NCBI RefSeq assembly: GCF_002632615.1
Contig: NZ_NITZ01000006.1
Span: forward strand, 1-64,000
DNA from: Xenorhabdus miraniensis
Lineage (GTDB): Bacteria > Pseudomonadota > Gammaproteobacteria > Enterobacterales > Enterobacteriaceae
Direction: 5' to 3'
Length of the DNA stretch: 64,000 nucleotides
Part shown: positions 53,914 to 63,004 of the stretch, piece after piece
How the letters are laid out: every line of letters begins with the position of its first letter
Numbering within the stretch: position 1 is the first letter of the stretch
The notes under the pieces: model-generated
The model's database searches: none
What the model saw: the letters and a program-made list of their open reading frames with translations, nothing else
What the model was told of the DNA's origin: nothing
Program-made: the position numbers and the translations under genes

Positions 53914-54495
53914 TTATTTAGAAACTGCAACCATTGCAGGGCGCAGTAAACGACCATTCAAGGTATAACCTTTCTGCATCACCAACATAACGTGATTCGG
54001 TTCATGCTGTTCAGATTCCATCATGGTCATCGCCTGATGTACTTCAGGATTGAAAGGCACATTAGTGTCACCAACAACTTCAATACCAAATTTACCCACT
54101 GCATCAATAAAAGATTTCAGCGTCAGTTCAATACCTTCAATCATAGGTTGCAATGATTCATTGGCACGATCAGCAACATCTAACGCACGTTCCAGATTGT
54201 CGATTACAGGCAGGAGTTCATTAGCAAATTTTTCCAATGCGAACTTATGTGCTTTTTCTACATCCTGCTCGGTACGGCGGCGAATATTTTCCACTTCAGC
54301 ACGAGCACGCAGCATAGCATCACGTTCGTTAACCTGAGCCTGTTTCAACTGTTCTTCCAGCTCGGCAACACGCGGGTCAACAACATTTTCAGTCTCTGGC
54401 GCGTCTGCCTGTGCTGTACTAATTTGTTCCTCTAATACATTTTCTGTATTTTCTGAGACTTGCTCGTCAGGTACTTTTTGGTCTTTACTACTCAT
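53914..54495 (-). CDS. grpE: GrpE, nucleotide exchange factor of DnaK
   Basis: The start at 54495 ([12 protein letters not shown]) gives 193 residues (E. coli 197); the longer open frame is unconserved. Acidic disordered N-terminus, a long coiled coil (about 40-110) and a beta-wing domain ending [21 protein letters not shown]. It releases ADP from DnaK. A heat-shock promoter lies directly upstream. Confidence 0.97.
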   Translation of the reverse strand: MSSKDQKVPDEQVSENTENVLEEQISTAQADAPETENVVDPRVAELEEQLKQAQVNERDAMLRARAEVENIRRRTEQDVEKAHKFALEKFANELLPVIDNLERALDVADRANESLQPMIEGIELTLKSFIDAVGKFGIEVVGDTNVPFNPEVHQAMTMMESEQHEPNHVMLVMQKGYTLNGRLLRPAMVAVSK

Positions 54496-54538
54496 GAATA
54501 TCTCCGCGTATTTTGTATTATCTTCGCCATTCCAGCTT

Positions 54539-54567
54539 ATTATGGGGATCAATACGCGGGATTCAAG
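54539..54567 (-). promoter_or_regulatory. Sigma-32 heat-shock promoter of grpE
   Basis: On the reverse strand CTTGAA (-35) and CCCCATAAT (-10) are 14 bases apart, matching the sigma-32 pattern. It ends 44 bases before the grpE start. Confidence 0.88.
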
Positions 54568-54619
54568 GGAACACATCATATTGTGAGGGCAAAACCATAT
54601 GCTGAAGGAAATAACAGCA

Positions 54620-55498
54620 ATGAATAATGAATTCAAATGCATCGGTATTGTCGGTCGTCCACGTCATCCTGAAGCACTGGCCACCCATGAAATGCTTTAC
54701 CATTGGCTAGTATCTAAAGGTTATTGCGTTATTGTGGACAGGCAGGTTGCAAAAGATATTGGCTTAAAGGGTGCTCAAACCGGAGGGTTGACAGAAATCG
54801 GCAAAATTGCCGATCTGGTGATTGTTGTCGGTGGAGATGGCAACATGCTTGGTGCTGCCAGAGTGCTATCACGCTATGATATCAAAGTCATTGGTATCAA
54901 TCGGGGTAATTTAGGTTTTCTGACTGATTTAGATCCCGATAATGCTTTACAACAGCTTTCTGAAGTTTTGAACGGCGAGTATCGGGACGAAAAACGTTTT
55001 CTCCTTGAAGCCCAAGTCACGAAAAAAGGACAAAAGGCCCGGCGCAGCACAGCCCTGAACGAAGTGGTATTACATCCAGGTAAAGTTGCCCATATGATTG
55101 AGTTCGAAGTTTATATTGATGAGCGTTTTGCCTTCTCCCAACGTTCAGATGGCTTAATCATAGCAACCCCTACAGGTTCCACCGCCTACTCTTTATCTGC
55201 CGGTGGGCCAATATTAACATCAAACTTAAATGCCATCGTACTGGTGCCAATGTTTCCGCACACACTTTCAGCACGCCCTCTTGTGATCAGCAGCGAAAGT
55301 AGTATTCGATTGAAATTTTCTCAAAACAGTAATGATTACGAAGTAAGCTGTGACAGCCAAATCGTTCTGCCTATCCAAGACGGTGAAGAAGTCATTATCA
55401 AACGCAGCGAATATAATCTGCATTTAATTCACCCGAAAGATTACAACTACTTCAATACGCTGAGCACAAAACTGGGATGGTCAAAAAAAATGTTCTAA
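54620..55498 (+). CDS. nadK: NAD kinase
   Basis: The start at 54620 ([12 protein letters not shown]) has AAGGAA about 9 bases upstream and gives 292 residues, equal to E. coli NadK. Motifs [13 protein letters not shown] and NEVVLHPG bind ATP and NAD. It makes NADP from NAD. Divergent from grpE. Confidence 0.97.
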   Translation: MNNEFKCIGIVGRPRHPEALATHEMLYHWLVSKGYCVIVDRQVAKDIGLKGAQTGGLTEIGKIADLVIVVGGDGNMLGAARVLSRYDIKVIGINRGNLGFLTDLDPDNALQQLSEVLNGEYRDEKRFLLEAQVTKKGQKARRSTALNEVVLHPGKVAHMIEFEVYIDERFAFSQRSDGLIIATPTGSTAYSLSAGGPILTSNLNAIVLVPMFPHTLSARPLVISSESSIRLKFSQNSNDYEVSCDSQIVLPIQDGEEVIIKRSEYNLHLIHPKDYNYFNTLSTKLGWSKKMF

Positions 55499-55518
55499 AA
55501 ACATAGCTCCCTACTTTA

Positions 55519-55594
55519 CTGTATAAAAGACCAGTTTATACTGTATGTAAGCACAGACATGTTTTTATGCACAGGAACGTGTTTTTATACACAG
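55519..55594 (+). promoter_or_regulatory. Cluster of four LexA-box-like sites upstream of recN
   Basis: CTGT-N8-ACAG-like sites lie at 55519-55534 (ends CCAG), 55541-55556 (perfect CTGTATGTAAGCACAG), 55559-55574 (begins ATGT) and 55579-55594 (begins GTGT). The first two correspond to the strong SOS boxes at E. coli recN. The last two differ at the first C only and are imperfect copies of each other. recN starts 21 bases past the last site. Confidence 0.8.
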
Positions 55595-55614
55595 TAAGCA
55601 CTAGGAGGAGCACA

Positions 55615-57288
55615 ATGCTGACTCAGTTGACCATCAGTAATTTTGCCATCGTTCGCGAACTTGAAATTGATTTCCGCTCAGGAATGACGGCAATTACAGG
55701 AGAAACCGGCGCCGGTAAATCCATCGCGATCGATGCCTTGGGTTTATGTCTTGGCAATCGTGGCGAAGCCAATATGGTTCGCTCCGGTGCTCCCCGTACC
55801 GATCTTTGTGCCCGTTTTTCACTGACAGATGCCCCTTCTGCACGTAAGTGGCTCGAAGACCATCAGCTTGATGAAAGTTTTGATGACAATAATGAGTGCC
55901 TGCTGCGTCGCACGATTACTGCGGATGGGCGCTCTCGTGGTTTCATCAACGGTACTGCCGTGCCACTTTCCCAGTTACGTGAATTAGGTTCACATCTGAT
56001 TCAAATTCACGGGCAACATGCTCATCAACTACTGTTAGAAAACCGTCATCAAAGACGTTTACTGGATATCTATACGGGCGACTTTGGTCTCCAGCATGAA
56101 ATGAAACAGGCGTACCAACAATGGCGACAAAGTTGTCAGGCTCTCTCACAATTTCAACAACAAGCCCTTGAGCGCCGGTCACGCCAGCAATTGCTGGAGT
56201 ACCATCTGAAAGAACTGAACGAACTGTCACCACAACAAGGGGATTATCAAGAACAAGACAGCGAATATAAACGGCTGGCAAACTGTGGGCAATTCCTGTC
56301 AGTCAGCCAGAACATTCTCCAGATCTTAAGCGATAATGATGAGCAAAACATTGTCAGCCTTCTCAGCTATGCACGAAGTGAACTTACAGAACTTGCGGGC
56401 ATGGATCACAAGCTCAGTAATTTACTTAATATGCTGGAAGAAGCTGCTATCCAAATCAATGAAGTCAGTGATGAATTGCGTCATTACAGTGATCAATTGG
56501 AACTGGATCCTAACCGTTTATTCGAGCTGGAACAGAAAATTTCCCAGCAAATCAGCATGGCACGTAAACACCACGTTGCACCGGAAGAGCTGCCTGCCCT
56601 GCATCAGCAATTGCTGGAAGAACAGCATCAGTTATCCCAACAAGAAGATGATTGTGCTCATCTGAGCGAACTCGTCAGCCTGCACTACCAGCAGGCTCTG
56701 ACCGTAGCAGAAAAACTGCACCAGGTTCGCCAGAAATACGCTGTAGAATTAAGCCATCTGATAACAAGTAGCATGCACCAACTTTCCATGCCTCATGGTC
56801 GTTTCACGATTGATATCACCTTTGAACCGGAGCATTTAAACATTGATGGTGCCAGCAAAGTTGAATTCAATGTCACAACCAACCCCGGCCAACCTCACCA
56901 ATCACTGGCAAAAGTGGCATCGGGTGGTGAGCTATCCCGTATTGCATTGGCTATTCAGGTAATTACCGCGAAAAAAATGGAAACACCTGCACTTATCTTC
57001 GACGAAGTTGATGTTGGTATCAGTGGCCCAACGGCAACAATCGTCGGTCGTCTACTACGTGAATTGGGAGAATCAACCCAAGTTATGTGCGTTACCCATC
57101 TACCACAAGTGGCAGGATGTGGGCATCAACACTTTTACGTTAGCAAGCAGACTGATGGAGAAGAGACAGAAACCCAAATGCAACTATTGGATAAAAAAGC
57201 ACGGCTCCAAGAACTGGCGCGGCTTTTGGCGGGGAGCGAAGTGACAAAAAATACACTGGCCAATGCAAAAGAGCTGTTAGCGGCATAA
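55615..57288 (+). CDS. recN: DNA repair protein RecN
   Basis: The start at 55615 ([16 protein letters not shown]) has a strong AGGAGGAG site and gives 557 residues (E. coli 553). SMC-like ATPase: Walker A GETGAGKS, long coiled coils (about 160-370), signature [13 protein letters not shown] and Walker [13 protein letters not shown]. It acts in double-strand-break repair and is SOS-induced. Confidence 0.97.
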   Translation: MLTQLTISNFAIVRELEIDFRSGMTAITGETGAGKSIAIDALGLCLGNRGEANMVRSGAPRTDLCARFSLTDAPSARKWLEDHQLDESFDDNNECLLRRTITADGRSRGFINGTAVPLSQLRELGSHLIQIHGQHAHQLLLENRHQRRLLDIYTGDFGLQHEMKQAYQQWRQSCQALSQFQQQALERRSRQQLLEYHLKELNELSPQQGDYQEQDSEYKRLANCGQFLSVSQNILQILSDNDEQNIVSLLSYARSELTELAGMDHKLSNLLNMLEEAAIQINEVSDELRHYSDQLELDPNRLFELEQKISQQISMARKHHVAPEELPALHQQLLEEQHQLSQQEDDCAHLSELVSLHYQQALTVAEKLHQVRQKYAVELSHLITSSMHQLSMPHGRFTIDITFEPEHLNIDGASKVEFNVTTNPGQPHQSLAKVASGGELSRIALAIQVITAKKMETPALIFDEVDVGISGPTATIVGRLLRELGESTQVMCVTHLPQVAGCGHQHFYVSKQTDGEETETQMQLLDKKARLQELARLLAGSEVTKNTLANAKELLAA

Positions 57289-57400
57289 ATTAATACAACT
57301 TTTTTGTATAATTGAAGTCATAGGTAAACGCGTAGAGGTTTTCAATCTCTTCAATGTTTATTATTATCGACGGCTTAACTCCTAAAGGAATGTAATCACT

Positions 57401-57745
57401 ATGCGCTGTAAATTATTGACTGCCGCTACTGTATCACTTGTTATGCTGACTGCGGGTTGCTCTACGTTTGAGCGAATTGTTTATCATCCTGATATTAATC
57501 AAGGGAATTACCTGACGCCGGCTGCGGTATCAAAAATCCAGAAAGGGATGACTCAGCAGCAAGTCGCTTACACTTTGGGAACCCCAATGCTAACTGATCC
57601 GTTTGGAAGCCAGACTTGGTATTACATTTTCCGCCAGCAACCGGGCCATGAAAAAGCCACTCAGGAAACCTTAACACTGACCTTTGATAGCAAAGGTGTG
57701 CTGACCGATATCAAGAACGAAAAATCACTGCCCGAAAATAAATAA
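57401..57745 (+). CDS. bamE: BamE (SmpA), outer-membrane assembly lipoprotein
   Basis: 114 residues (E. coli 113). Lipobox LTAGC follows a short signal peptide; the lipidated Cys is residue 20. The core [16 protein letters not shown] and [15 protein letters not shown] is conserved. It is part of the BAM complex that inserts beta-barrel proteins. Confidence 0.96.
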   Translation: MRCKLLTAATVSLVMLTAGCSTFERIVYHPDINQGNYLTPAAVSKIQKGMTQQQVAYTLGTPMLTDPFGSQTWYYIFRQQPGHEKATQETLTLTFDSKGVLTDIKNEKSLPENK

Positions 57746-57757
57746 GATGTGGGCTTT

Positions 57758-57795
57758 ATTTATTCGCCAGCACTATATTGGGCTGGCGAATAAAT
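57758..57795. terminator. Bidirectional terminator between bamE and rnfH
   Basis: A 14-bp perfect stem ATTTATTCGCCAGC/GCTGGCGAATAAAT with a 10-base loop lies between two convergent genes. Confidence 0.88.
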
Positions 57796-57811
57796 AGACT
57801 TTTGACGGGTA

Positions 57812-58105
57812 TTATTGAGCATTATTTTTAGCGCGTTCTGCTCGTTTACGCCGCATTTCTTTGGGATCAGCAATGAGAGGGCGATAAATCTCTACACGGT
57901 CACCCTCTTCCAGCGTATCTGTCAGTTTGGCTGGTCGGCTATAGACGCCAACTTTATTCTTAGTCAAATCGATATCATTACGTAATGTCAAAAGACCAGA
58001 TGCAACAATCGCTTGTTCAACCGTTGCTCCCTGCGGTACTTTCACATTACATAGATATTGCCGTTCAGGCAGAGCATAAACGACTTCGATATTGATCTCA
58101 GACAC
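57812..58105 (-). CDS. rnfH: RnfH family (UPF0125) protein
   Basis: A GTG start at 58105 ([17 protein letters not shown] follows) is chosen because GAGG lies about 7 bases upstream. 97 residues (E. coli 96). Ubiquitin-like beta-grasp fold with [17 protein letters not shown]. Gene pairs of ratA and rnfH are conserved; the role of RnfH is unclear. It overlaps the end of ratA by 8 bases. Confidence 0.93.
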   Translation of the reverse strand: MSEINIEVVYALPERQYLCNVKVPQGATVEQAIVASGLLTLRNDIDLTKNKVGVYSRPAKLTDTLEEGDRVEIYRPLIADPKEMRRKRAERAKNNAQ

Positions 58106-58532
58106 TATAAACCTCACGTGCGCGTTGGGTAAAAGCCTGAACCATATTACCAGCTAATTCCTTGAATACCTTACCAAAGGCTAATTCAATCAACTTATTG
58201 GTAAATTCAAAATCGAGGTGCAACTCAACCTTACAAGCATCCTCACTCAGCGGAGTAAAATGCCACCCTCCCATCAACTTACGGAAAGGTCCATCAACAA
58301 GCTGCATTTTAATACTTTCATTATCGAATAACGTATTACGCGTTACAAACGTCTTACTGATCCCTGCCTTAGAGACCTCAACCGAAGCCGTCATTTCATT
58401 ATTACTGCTGCTTATTACACGGCTACCCACACACCCCGGTAAAAAATCCGGATAAGAAGTCACATCATTGACCAATTTATACATTTGTTCCACGCTGTAA
58501 GGCACTAGCGCAGAGCGACTAATCTGAGGCAT
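58098..58532 (-). CDS. ratA: RatA, START-like ribosome-association toxin family
   Basis: The start at 58532 ([18 protein letters not shown]) gives 144 residues (E. coli 145-158 depending on start); a longer frame is unconserved. Polyketide-cyclase/START fold. E. coli RatA binds 50S subunits and blocks 70S formation when overproduced; related Coq10 proteins bind quinone. Divergent from smpB. Confidence 0.94.
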   Translation of the reverse strand: MPQISRSALVPYSVEQMYKLVNDVTSYPDFLPGCVGSRVISSSNNEMTASVEVSKAGISKTFVTRNTLFDNESIKMQLVDGPFRKLMGGWHFTPLSEDACKVELHLDFEFTNKLIELAFGKVFKELAGNMVQAFTQRAREVYSV

Positions 58533-58689
58533 ATCATTTCCTGTAAAACGTAACAGCGCTGAATAATACCACTTAAATGTGATTAAATAAAAACCTGATG
58601 ACATTTAGAACAATAAATATGCACTCATCGCTAAATATCATACAGAAGAGATTTCTTTCACTAACGCATACAGTATAATACAACGCATT

Positions 58690-59172
58690 ATGACAAAGAA
58701 AAAAGCACACAAACCCGGTTCGGCAACAATTGCCATGAATAAGCGAGCCCGCCACGAATACTTCATCGAAGAAGAGTTCGAAGCAGGCTTATCCCTACAA
58801 GGTTGGGAAGTCAAATCACTGCGCGCTGGCAAGGCTAACATTAGTGAGAGTTACGTTTTGCTCAAAGATGGCGATGCTTATCTTTTTGGTGCCACAATAA
58901 CACCACTGAATGTTGCTTCTTCCCATGTAGTTTGTGATCCGACACGGTCACGCAAACTACTACTTAACAAACGTGAACTTGATTCATTATATGGTCGAAT
59001 CAATCGCGAAGGTTATACCATCGTCGCGCTTTCCATGTATTGGAAAAATGCTTGGTGCAAAATCAAAATTGGTGTTGCAAAAGGTAAAAAAGCGCACGAT
59101 AAACGTTCAGACATTAAAGAGCGTGAGTGGAAATTAGACAAAGCGCGAATTATGAAGAATTCAGGGCGTTAA
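58690..59172 (+). CDS. smpB: SmpB, tmRNA-binding protein
   Basis: 160 residues, equal to E. coli SmpB. OB-fold core ([28 protein letters not shown]) and a basic C-terminal helix ([21 protein letters not shown]). It delivers tmRNA to stalled ribosomes. The ssrA gene follows 52 bases later. Confidence 0.98.
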   Translation: MTKKKAHKPGSATIAMNKRARHEYFIEEEFEAGLSLQGWEVKSLRAGKANISESYVLLKDGDAYLFGATITPLNVASSHVVCDPTRSRKLLLNKRELDSLYGRINREGYTIVALSMYWKNAWCKIKIGVAKGKKAHDKRSDIKEREWKLDKARIMKNSGR

Positions 59173-59224
59173 TTACTGGCATTCTCGCTCAATATTCTGA
59201 TATACTTGCGTTTAACACACTTTT

Positions 59225-59588
59225 GGGGCTGATTCTGGATTCGACGGGATTCGCGAAACCCAAGGTGCATGCCGAGGGGCGGTTGGCCTCGTAAAAAGCC
59301 GCAAAACAATAGTCGCAAACGACGAAAACTACGCACTGGCAGCTTAATAACCTGCGCAGAGCCCTCTCTCCCTAGCCTCCGCTCTTAGGACGGGGATCAA
59401 GAGAGGTCAAACCCAAAAGAGATCGCGTGGATGCCTTGCCTGGGGTTGAAGCGTTAAATCCAATCAGGCTAGTTTGTTAGTGGCGTGTCTGTCCGCAGCT
59501 GGCAAGCGAATGTAAAGACCAGACTAAGCATGTAGTACCGAGGATGTAGGAATTTCGGACGCGGGTTCAACTCCCGCCAGCTCCACCA
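59225..59588 (+). ncRNA. ssrA: tmRNA (transfer-messenger RNA)
   Basis: 364 bases. The 5' end GGGGCTGATTCTGGATTCGA and the 3' end GTTCAACTCCCGCCAGCTCC-ACCA form the tRNA-like domain (G3-U70 type acceptor). The tag frame at 59315-59344 encodes ANDENYALAA, then TAA TAA. Near identical to E. coli tmRNA through the pseudoknots. Its 3' end is a well-known integration site (for example CP4-57 in E. coli), which fits the mobile DNA that follows. Confidence 0.99.
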
Positions 59589-59591
59589 AAT

Positions 59592-59665
59592 TTGATAGGA
59601 CAGTGTCAGGACAACAACTTGAAAAACAGTCAGTTAGAAAAGTTGATAGGTCACTGTCATGACAG
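59592..59665 (+). repeat. 22-bp direct repeat pair and palindrome behind ssrA
   Basis: 59592-59613 (TTGATAGGACAGTGTCAGGA-CA) and 59643-59664 match at 19 of 22 positions, 51 bases apart. The second ends in the perfect palindrome CTGTCATGACAG (59654-59665). Two copies of AAAAGATACGC follow at about 59677-59698. Position right behind ssrA suggests attachment-site arms or excisionase sites; this is inference. Confidence 0.6.
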
Positions 59666-59716
59666 TAAAAGGACTTAAAAAGATACGCAAAAGATACGCG
59701 GCTCTTTTTTTCTAAG

Positions 59717-59750
59717 CACCTCAGAATTCCCCCTCTGAGGTGTTTCTATT
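59717..59750 (+). terminator. Terminator behind ssrA
   Basis: The stem CACCTCAGA/TCTGAGGTG with an 8-base loop is followed by TTTCTATTT, about 130 bases past the mature tmRNA end. Confidence 0.8.
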
Positions 59751-60303
59751 TGTAACAAAGTGTAATGAGGTGTAACAAAATACACACTTCTTTTGACCCC
59801 TTTCAGATCCGATTTACCCCTCGGTTCGTTCCCACCAATATGTATATCGAAGAACGGTCACCATAATTTTATTCGAAAAACTCACTGATAAAATTTTTTT
59901 CTGGATTAATGTATCTCTGTACACATAAACAGTATTTTTAATTATTCAAATTTTTTGATGATATTTGATGATCGGGTGGACTTTTGCCAAAATTGCATAC
60001 GGGATAATCCCGCATATACAAAAGCAAAGGTGTGTGATTTCCTCCATACCCAAGATGGGATATCCCACCTTGCAGCAACTATAGTGATTTCCGCAACAGT
60101 TGGTTAACTCATTGATTCTTCTGAGGCCGTTACTTTGACCACGTAGAGGATTTTGCGCAGAAATAAGCAGCAAGTTAAAAGTGAGATATCTCACCTTTAG
60201 CTAACTGGTTGATTTTACGCAACTCTGCCAGAGAACCGGAGATTAGGAAAATCACAGGGCTGTGAAGATGGAAGATCCTAATTTTAATGCGAAAAACAAT
60301 CCA
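59751..60303. other. Gene-free stretch with palindromes
   Basis: No convincing gene. It contains CGGGAT-A-ATCCCG (60000-60012), the perfect palindromes TGGGATATCCCA (60056-60067) and GTGAGATATCTCAC (60181-60194), and the first copy of a ~110-bp repeat. A short open frame at 59946-60194 reads through these palindromes and is not believed. Confidence 0.6.
60173..60282 (+). repeat. ~110-bp imperfect repeat, copy 1
   Basis: Begins AGTTAAAA, continues with a palindrome and the block TTTAGCTAAC..GTTGATTTT then ACGCAA.TCTG.CA, and fades out near GGAAGATCC. The same order recurs at 63005-63113. It lies just past the 3' end of the gene at 60304-60882. Confidence 0.75.
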
Positions 60304-60882
60304 TCACCAGTCCTCACCATACAACCATTTAAAATCACGTCCATCTGTGGTTTGCTTTACAGCCTCTCCGTTTAAAAACACTATACAATGATAATGGTGT
60401 TTATCATTATTTTTAACTATTTTAAATTTCCTGCGTAAAAGATCTTCAACATAATCCTTTTCTTGTCTGTTACGAATAGCAAAAATAACTCTATTTCCAC
60501 ATGTTGAAGCAATACGTCCTGAATATGCCCTCACAAAAATACTGGGTAAAAAAGCTGATAACTGTGATGCAAAAGAAGTTGACCAAAGATGCTGTAGGGG
60601 ATCACTGGGCTTTGTTCTTTCCCATTGTCTATATCCTTCAGAACTCGGATTTGCTGAATAGCAAGAAATAAGACGGACATTGTACAAATCTGGAATACTC
60701 GTCCACTGACCAATACATTCAGCGAGTTGGCTCGGATTATAGCGTTGATCATTTATACGGATAGTTCCGGGCATCCTCACGCTCCCTCCATGGCAGGCTA
60801 TCGTCAATCGATTTTTTCCTTGTACCTTCCTGTGTGGCTCTTCAAATACATATGAGTCTGGATATACACTGATTAGTCTCAT
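60304..60882 (-). CDS. Unknown protein, possible caspase-like (clan CD) cysteine peptidase
   Basis: 192 residues from an ATG with a very strong GGAGGAGG site. I do not recognise a named family. It shows a hydrophobic strand ending in Cys30-His31-Gly32-Gly33 (RLTIACHGG) and, about 40 residues later, a strand ending in Ser73-Cys74 (VRLISCYSA). This His-Gly ... Cys order at strand ends is that of caspase-like clan CD peptidases, including the CPD (C80) of RTX and Tcd toxins. A following FASQLSAFLP...VRAYSG helix-strand also fits. No signal peptide. It lies in the post-ssrA element with a C58-like gene on the same strand. Function is inference only. Confidence 0.7.
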   Translation of the reverse strand: MRLISVYPDSYVFEEPHRKVQGKNRLTIACHGGSVRMPGTIRINDQRYNPSQLAECIGQWTSIPDLYNVRLISCYSANPSSEGYRQWERTKPSDPLQHLWSTSFASQLSAFLPSIFVRAYSGRIASTCGNRVIFAIRNRQEKDYVEDLLRRKFKIVKNNDKHHYHCIVFLNGEAVKQTTDGRDFKWLYGEDW

Positions 60883-60970
60883 ATTGATACCTCCTCCTCT
60901 CAGAACTCAGGAGTTTCTTTAAGTACTAATGTGAACCCTACTCCCCCTGCGCTGCTGTGTAAACCTTACC

Positions 60971-61213
60971 CTAACTTGAATCACCCACCCCCTGCCTCAC
61001 ATTCCACACCGAATCTTCCGGCATCTGGACACGGACAGAAACAGACCTGTCATGAGGGATATCAATCAAATCCCCGTCAGCGTAGCCCTCACGTACATTT
61101 CTGGCGAATACAGGAGCATTAGAGTGCTTGCGGTGGTAATTCATTAATTTAATGGAGCCATCAGGCAGCACTTTGTAATCCACCCAAATCAGCGGCAATT
61201 TATTTTTGCACAA
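60971..61213 (-). CDS. Small unrecognised open frame in the decayed element
   Basis: 80 residues from a TTG, no clear ribosome site. It reads IWVDYKVLPDGSIKLMNYHRKHSNAP and VREGYADGDLIDIPHD, which looks protein-like but matches nothing I know. It is in the same frame as, and 30 bases behind, the displaced C-terminal part of the Icd/Ash-like pseudogene. It may be a broken gene whose start has been lost. Confidence 0.4.
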   Translation of the reverse strand: MCKNKLPLIWVDYKVLPDGSIKLMNYHRKHSNAPVFARNVREGYADGDLIDIPHDRSVSVRVQMPEDSVWNVRQGVGDSS

Positions 61214-61243
61214 GGGTATCTTAACCCCGCCATCAGTGCCGCC

Positions 61244-61784
61244 TCACGCTGAATCAGCATTGAATCCCAAAACATTTTTGATGAGGTAAACGCCCTCGGA
61301 CACTGGCAGGCGACCCGCAAAGAGCAGGACGAAATCACGGGAAAGCGTAGAACGGGCGTAGTGCTCGTCGGGTACAATAGCTTCACGGCTGGGTGCTGCG
61401 TCTAAATCGGCACGTTTGATACTCAGTCAGAAACACGAATTTGAAGTAAGTTGGGGTAGGGATAGTCGCCATAGTTGCGATCTCCTTTAGTTTTTCAAAG
61501 GAAACACCACCTGAGTTCTCACGCTCGGAAAGGGTGGTGACACTAGCAGAGGTGAGAATACTGGTACTAAAGGAAACCAGCCTACCTTTCGGTAGCTCCG
61601 CTAGCATCACCATTGAATACATATAGGCGAATACCGCCTTAAATGAAAGGTGCTGCGATGCAGTGACACAAAAAAAGACGCTGGGCGCGTCATGTGTCGC
61701 CTTTAGTAAATTCAGGTTCTCACGCCTGACGCCAGATTTTGCTGGCGCAGGGTCAATATAGCCAAACTCCACCAGCAAAGGCAA
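61244..61784 (-). pseudogene. Icd/Ash-like P4-type phage protein, frameshifted
   Basis: The frame starting at 61784 contains the typical block DAPSVFFCV, SFKAVFAYMYSMVMLAELP and PTPTYFKFVFLTE of host-division-inhibitor Icd-like / Ash proteins of P4-type satellites. It ends early at 61383. The expected C-terminal part (RADLDAAPSREAIVPDE..., FVLLFAGRLPV) continues in another frame from about 61425 to the stop at 61244. A single frameshift near 61425-61430 explains this. Family assignment is from memory and moderately sure. Confidence 0.65.
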
Positions 61785-62060
61785 ACAAATTTTATTGAGT
61801 AGATAGATTAATGTGGCTGATTCTACAACTTCCTCGGTTATCAGCGGCTAGGCTAATTGTTCTGTTTCAGCACAATTAAGCCTAATCAAATGGTTATGAG
61901 GTTTTTTAATTTCCACCATTGGGGGAGTTGGACGGGTAAAAAGTATTGCCGAGGAGTATCTAACTCGTTGAATTTTTGTAATTCCGTTGGGTGGACGGAA
62001 TCACTTTGCTGGTGGATTTACGGGCAAGGTGTAGATATGCAGTTTGGCGGCGATGTATGG
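61785..62060. other. Gap with no believable gene
   Basis: About 275 bases between the Icd-like pseudogene and the C58-like gene. A plus-strand open frame (61857-62087) overlaps the end of the C58-like gene and has an odd composition rich in Trp and Cys. I see no promoter or terminator that I trust. Confidence 0.4.
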
Positions 62061-62615
62061 TCATGGCTTGTAGGTTGCTACAATTGAATGCACAAAAATG
62101 TAATTACATGGCCTTGCAATCGCCCCTATTCCATCACGGTTAGGCCAATATCTTTCTTTAAACCATGCTCTAAGTTTATGGCATGTCGGGAAATGGACGC
62201 AACCAAAATTAGGATCAAAAAAGTCAACACCATAGAAAGTTACTGCTAGCCCAATAGCATGATCTCCATACGTCAAAGCTTCATAACCTTCATCTATAGT
62301 GGCTAAGTTTTCTACAATATCGTTGCCATCATAACAGCTTACATGCCTACGAGATAATCCGTTTTCATTAAGAAATTGCATGCCATCCATGCTTTTCGCT
62401 TTAAGATTTTCAACTATTTTTATATAACTAGGAAGTTTTATATTTCCTGGGAATAGGTGAGACTTTCCTGATTTGTGCATCTTCACCCAAGCCATTACTA
62501 AACTACTACAGGCTCCATTTTGCATAGTCGAAGAGAAATTAAGGGGGAAATTCAGAGTTTGATTGAAGCGAAATACCCAATTTCCTTCAAATTCATCAGC
62601 ATCTAATAACGACAT
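62061..62615 (-). CDS. YopT/AvrPphB-type (C58-like) cysteine protease candidate
   Basis: The ATG at 62615 (MSLLDADEFEGNWVF) has GGGGGA 8 bases upstream and gives 184 residues; a GTG seven codons earlier is less likely. The catalytic triad order of peptidase family C58 is seen: Cys36 in QNGACSSLVMAWV, His119 in YGDHAIGLAV and Asp134 in DFFDPNFG. The FFDPNFG block is characteristic of YopT, LopT and AvrPphB. The protein is almost only the catalytic domain, without the long N-terminal secretion region of YopT, and has no signal peptide. C58 enzymes cleave host proteins such as prenylated Rho GTPases or kinases. Substrate, delivery route and activity here are unknown. Confidence 0.78.
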   Translation of the reverse strand: MSLLDADEFEGNWVFRFNQTLNFPLNFSSTMQNGACSSLVMAWVKMHKSGKSHLFPGNIKLPSYIKIVENLKAKSMDGMQFLNENGLSRRHVSCYDGNDIVENLATIDEGYEALTYGDHAIGLAVTFYGVDFFDPNFGCVHFPTCHKLRAWFKERYWPNRDGIGAIARPCNYIFVHSIVATYKP

Positions 62616-62636
62616 TTTTAAATATCCCCCATTCAC

Positions 62637-63004
62637 TATGAGTTTGGTTTACGTCAAAAAGGTTAAGGGTAAAAATATATTAAAAACAGGATATATGGGT
62701 TTTGCCTAATGTAAAGGGTTTTAAAAAGAGTTTTAGTAAAGATTCTGAACAGGCTCTATATTCCAGTGAATTAGGTCGATTCCGGTAAGACTCCGGAATT
62801 AAACCTAACCATTTGATATCCTTAGAATCCTCAAATTGAGGAAGCCGGACGATGTGCTTTTCTGCATATCGGTTCAAACTCTGCGTTTCACCGTATTTGA
62901 GTTTTATCAACGGGTTATTAGGTCAGTGATGTGGCACCCTAATTTACGTAACCTTTTGATTTTTCTTATTTCCGGCACGGAGCGGGAATTCAATTAAATC
63001 AATA
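62637..63004. other. Gap with doubtful open frame
   Basis: A reverse open frame of 76 codons (62680-62910) has no ribosome site and matches nothing I know. It contains an ATTCCGG...CCGGAAT inverted repeat near 62781-62801. Probably non-coding or a remnant. Confidence 0.35.

Noticed and set aside
59946..60194. Reverse open frame of 82 codons behind ssrA
   Set aside because: It reads through three palindromes, is Cys-rich without a recognisable motif and has no ribosome site.
61857..62087. Plus-strand open frame of 76 codons
   Set aside because: It overlaps the end of the C58-like gene, starts without a ribosome site and matches nothing known; kept only as a remark.
62680..62910. Reverse open frame of 76 codons beside the C58-like gene
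   Set aside because: No ribosome site, no recognisable domain and an inverted repeat inside; too weak to call a gene.
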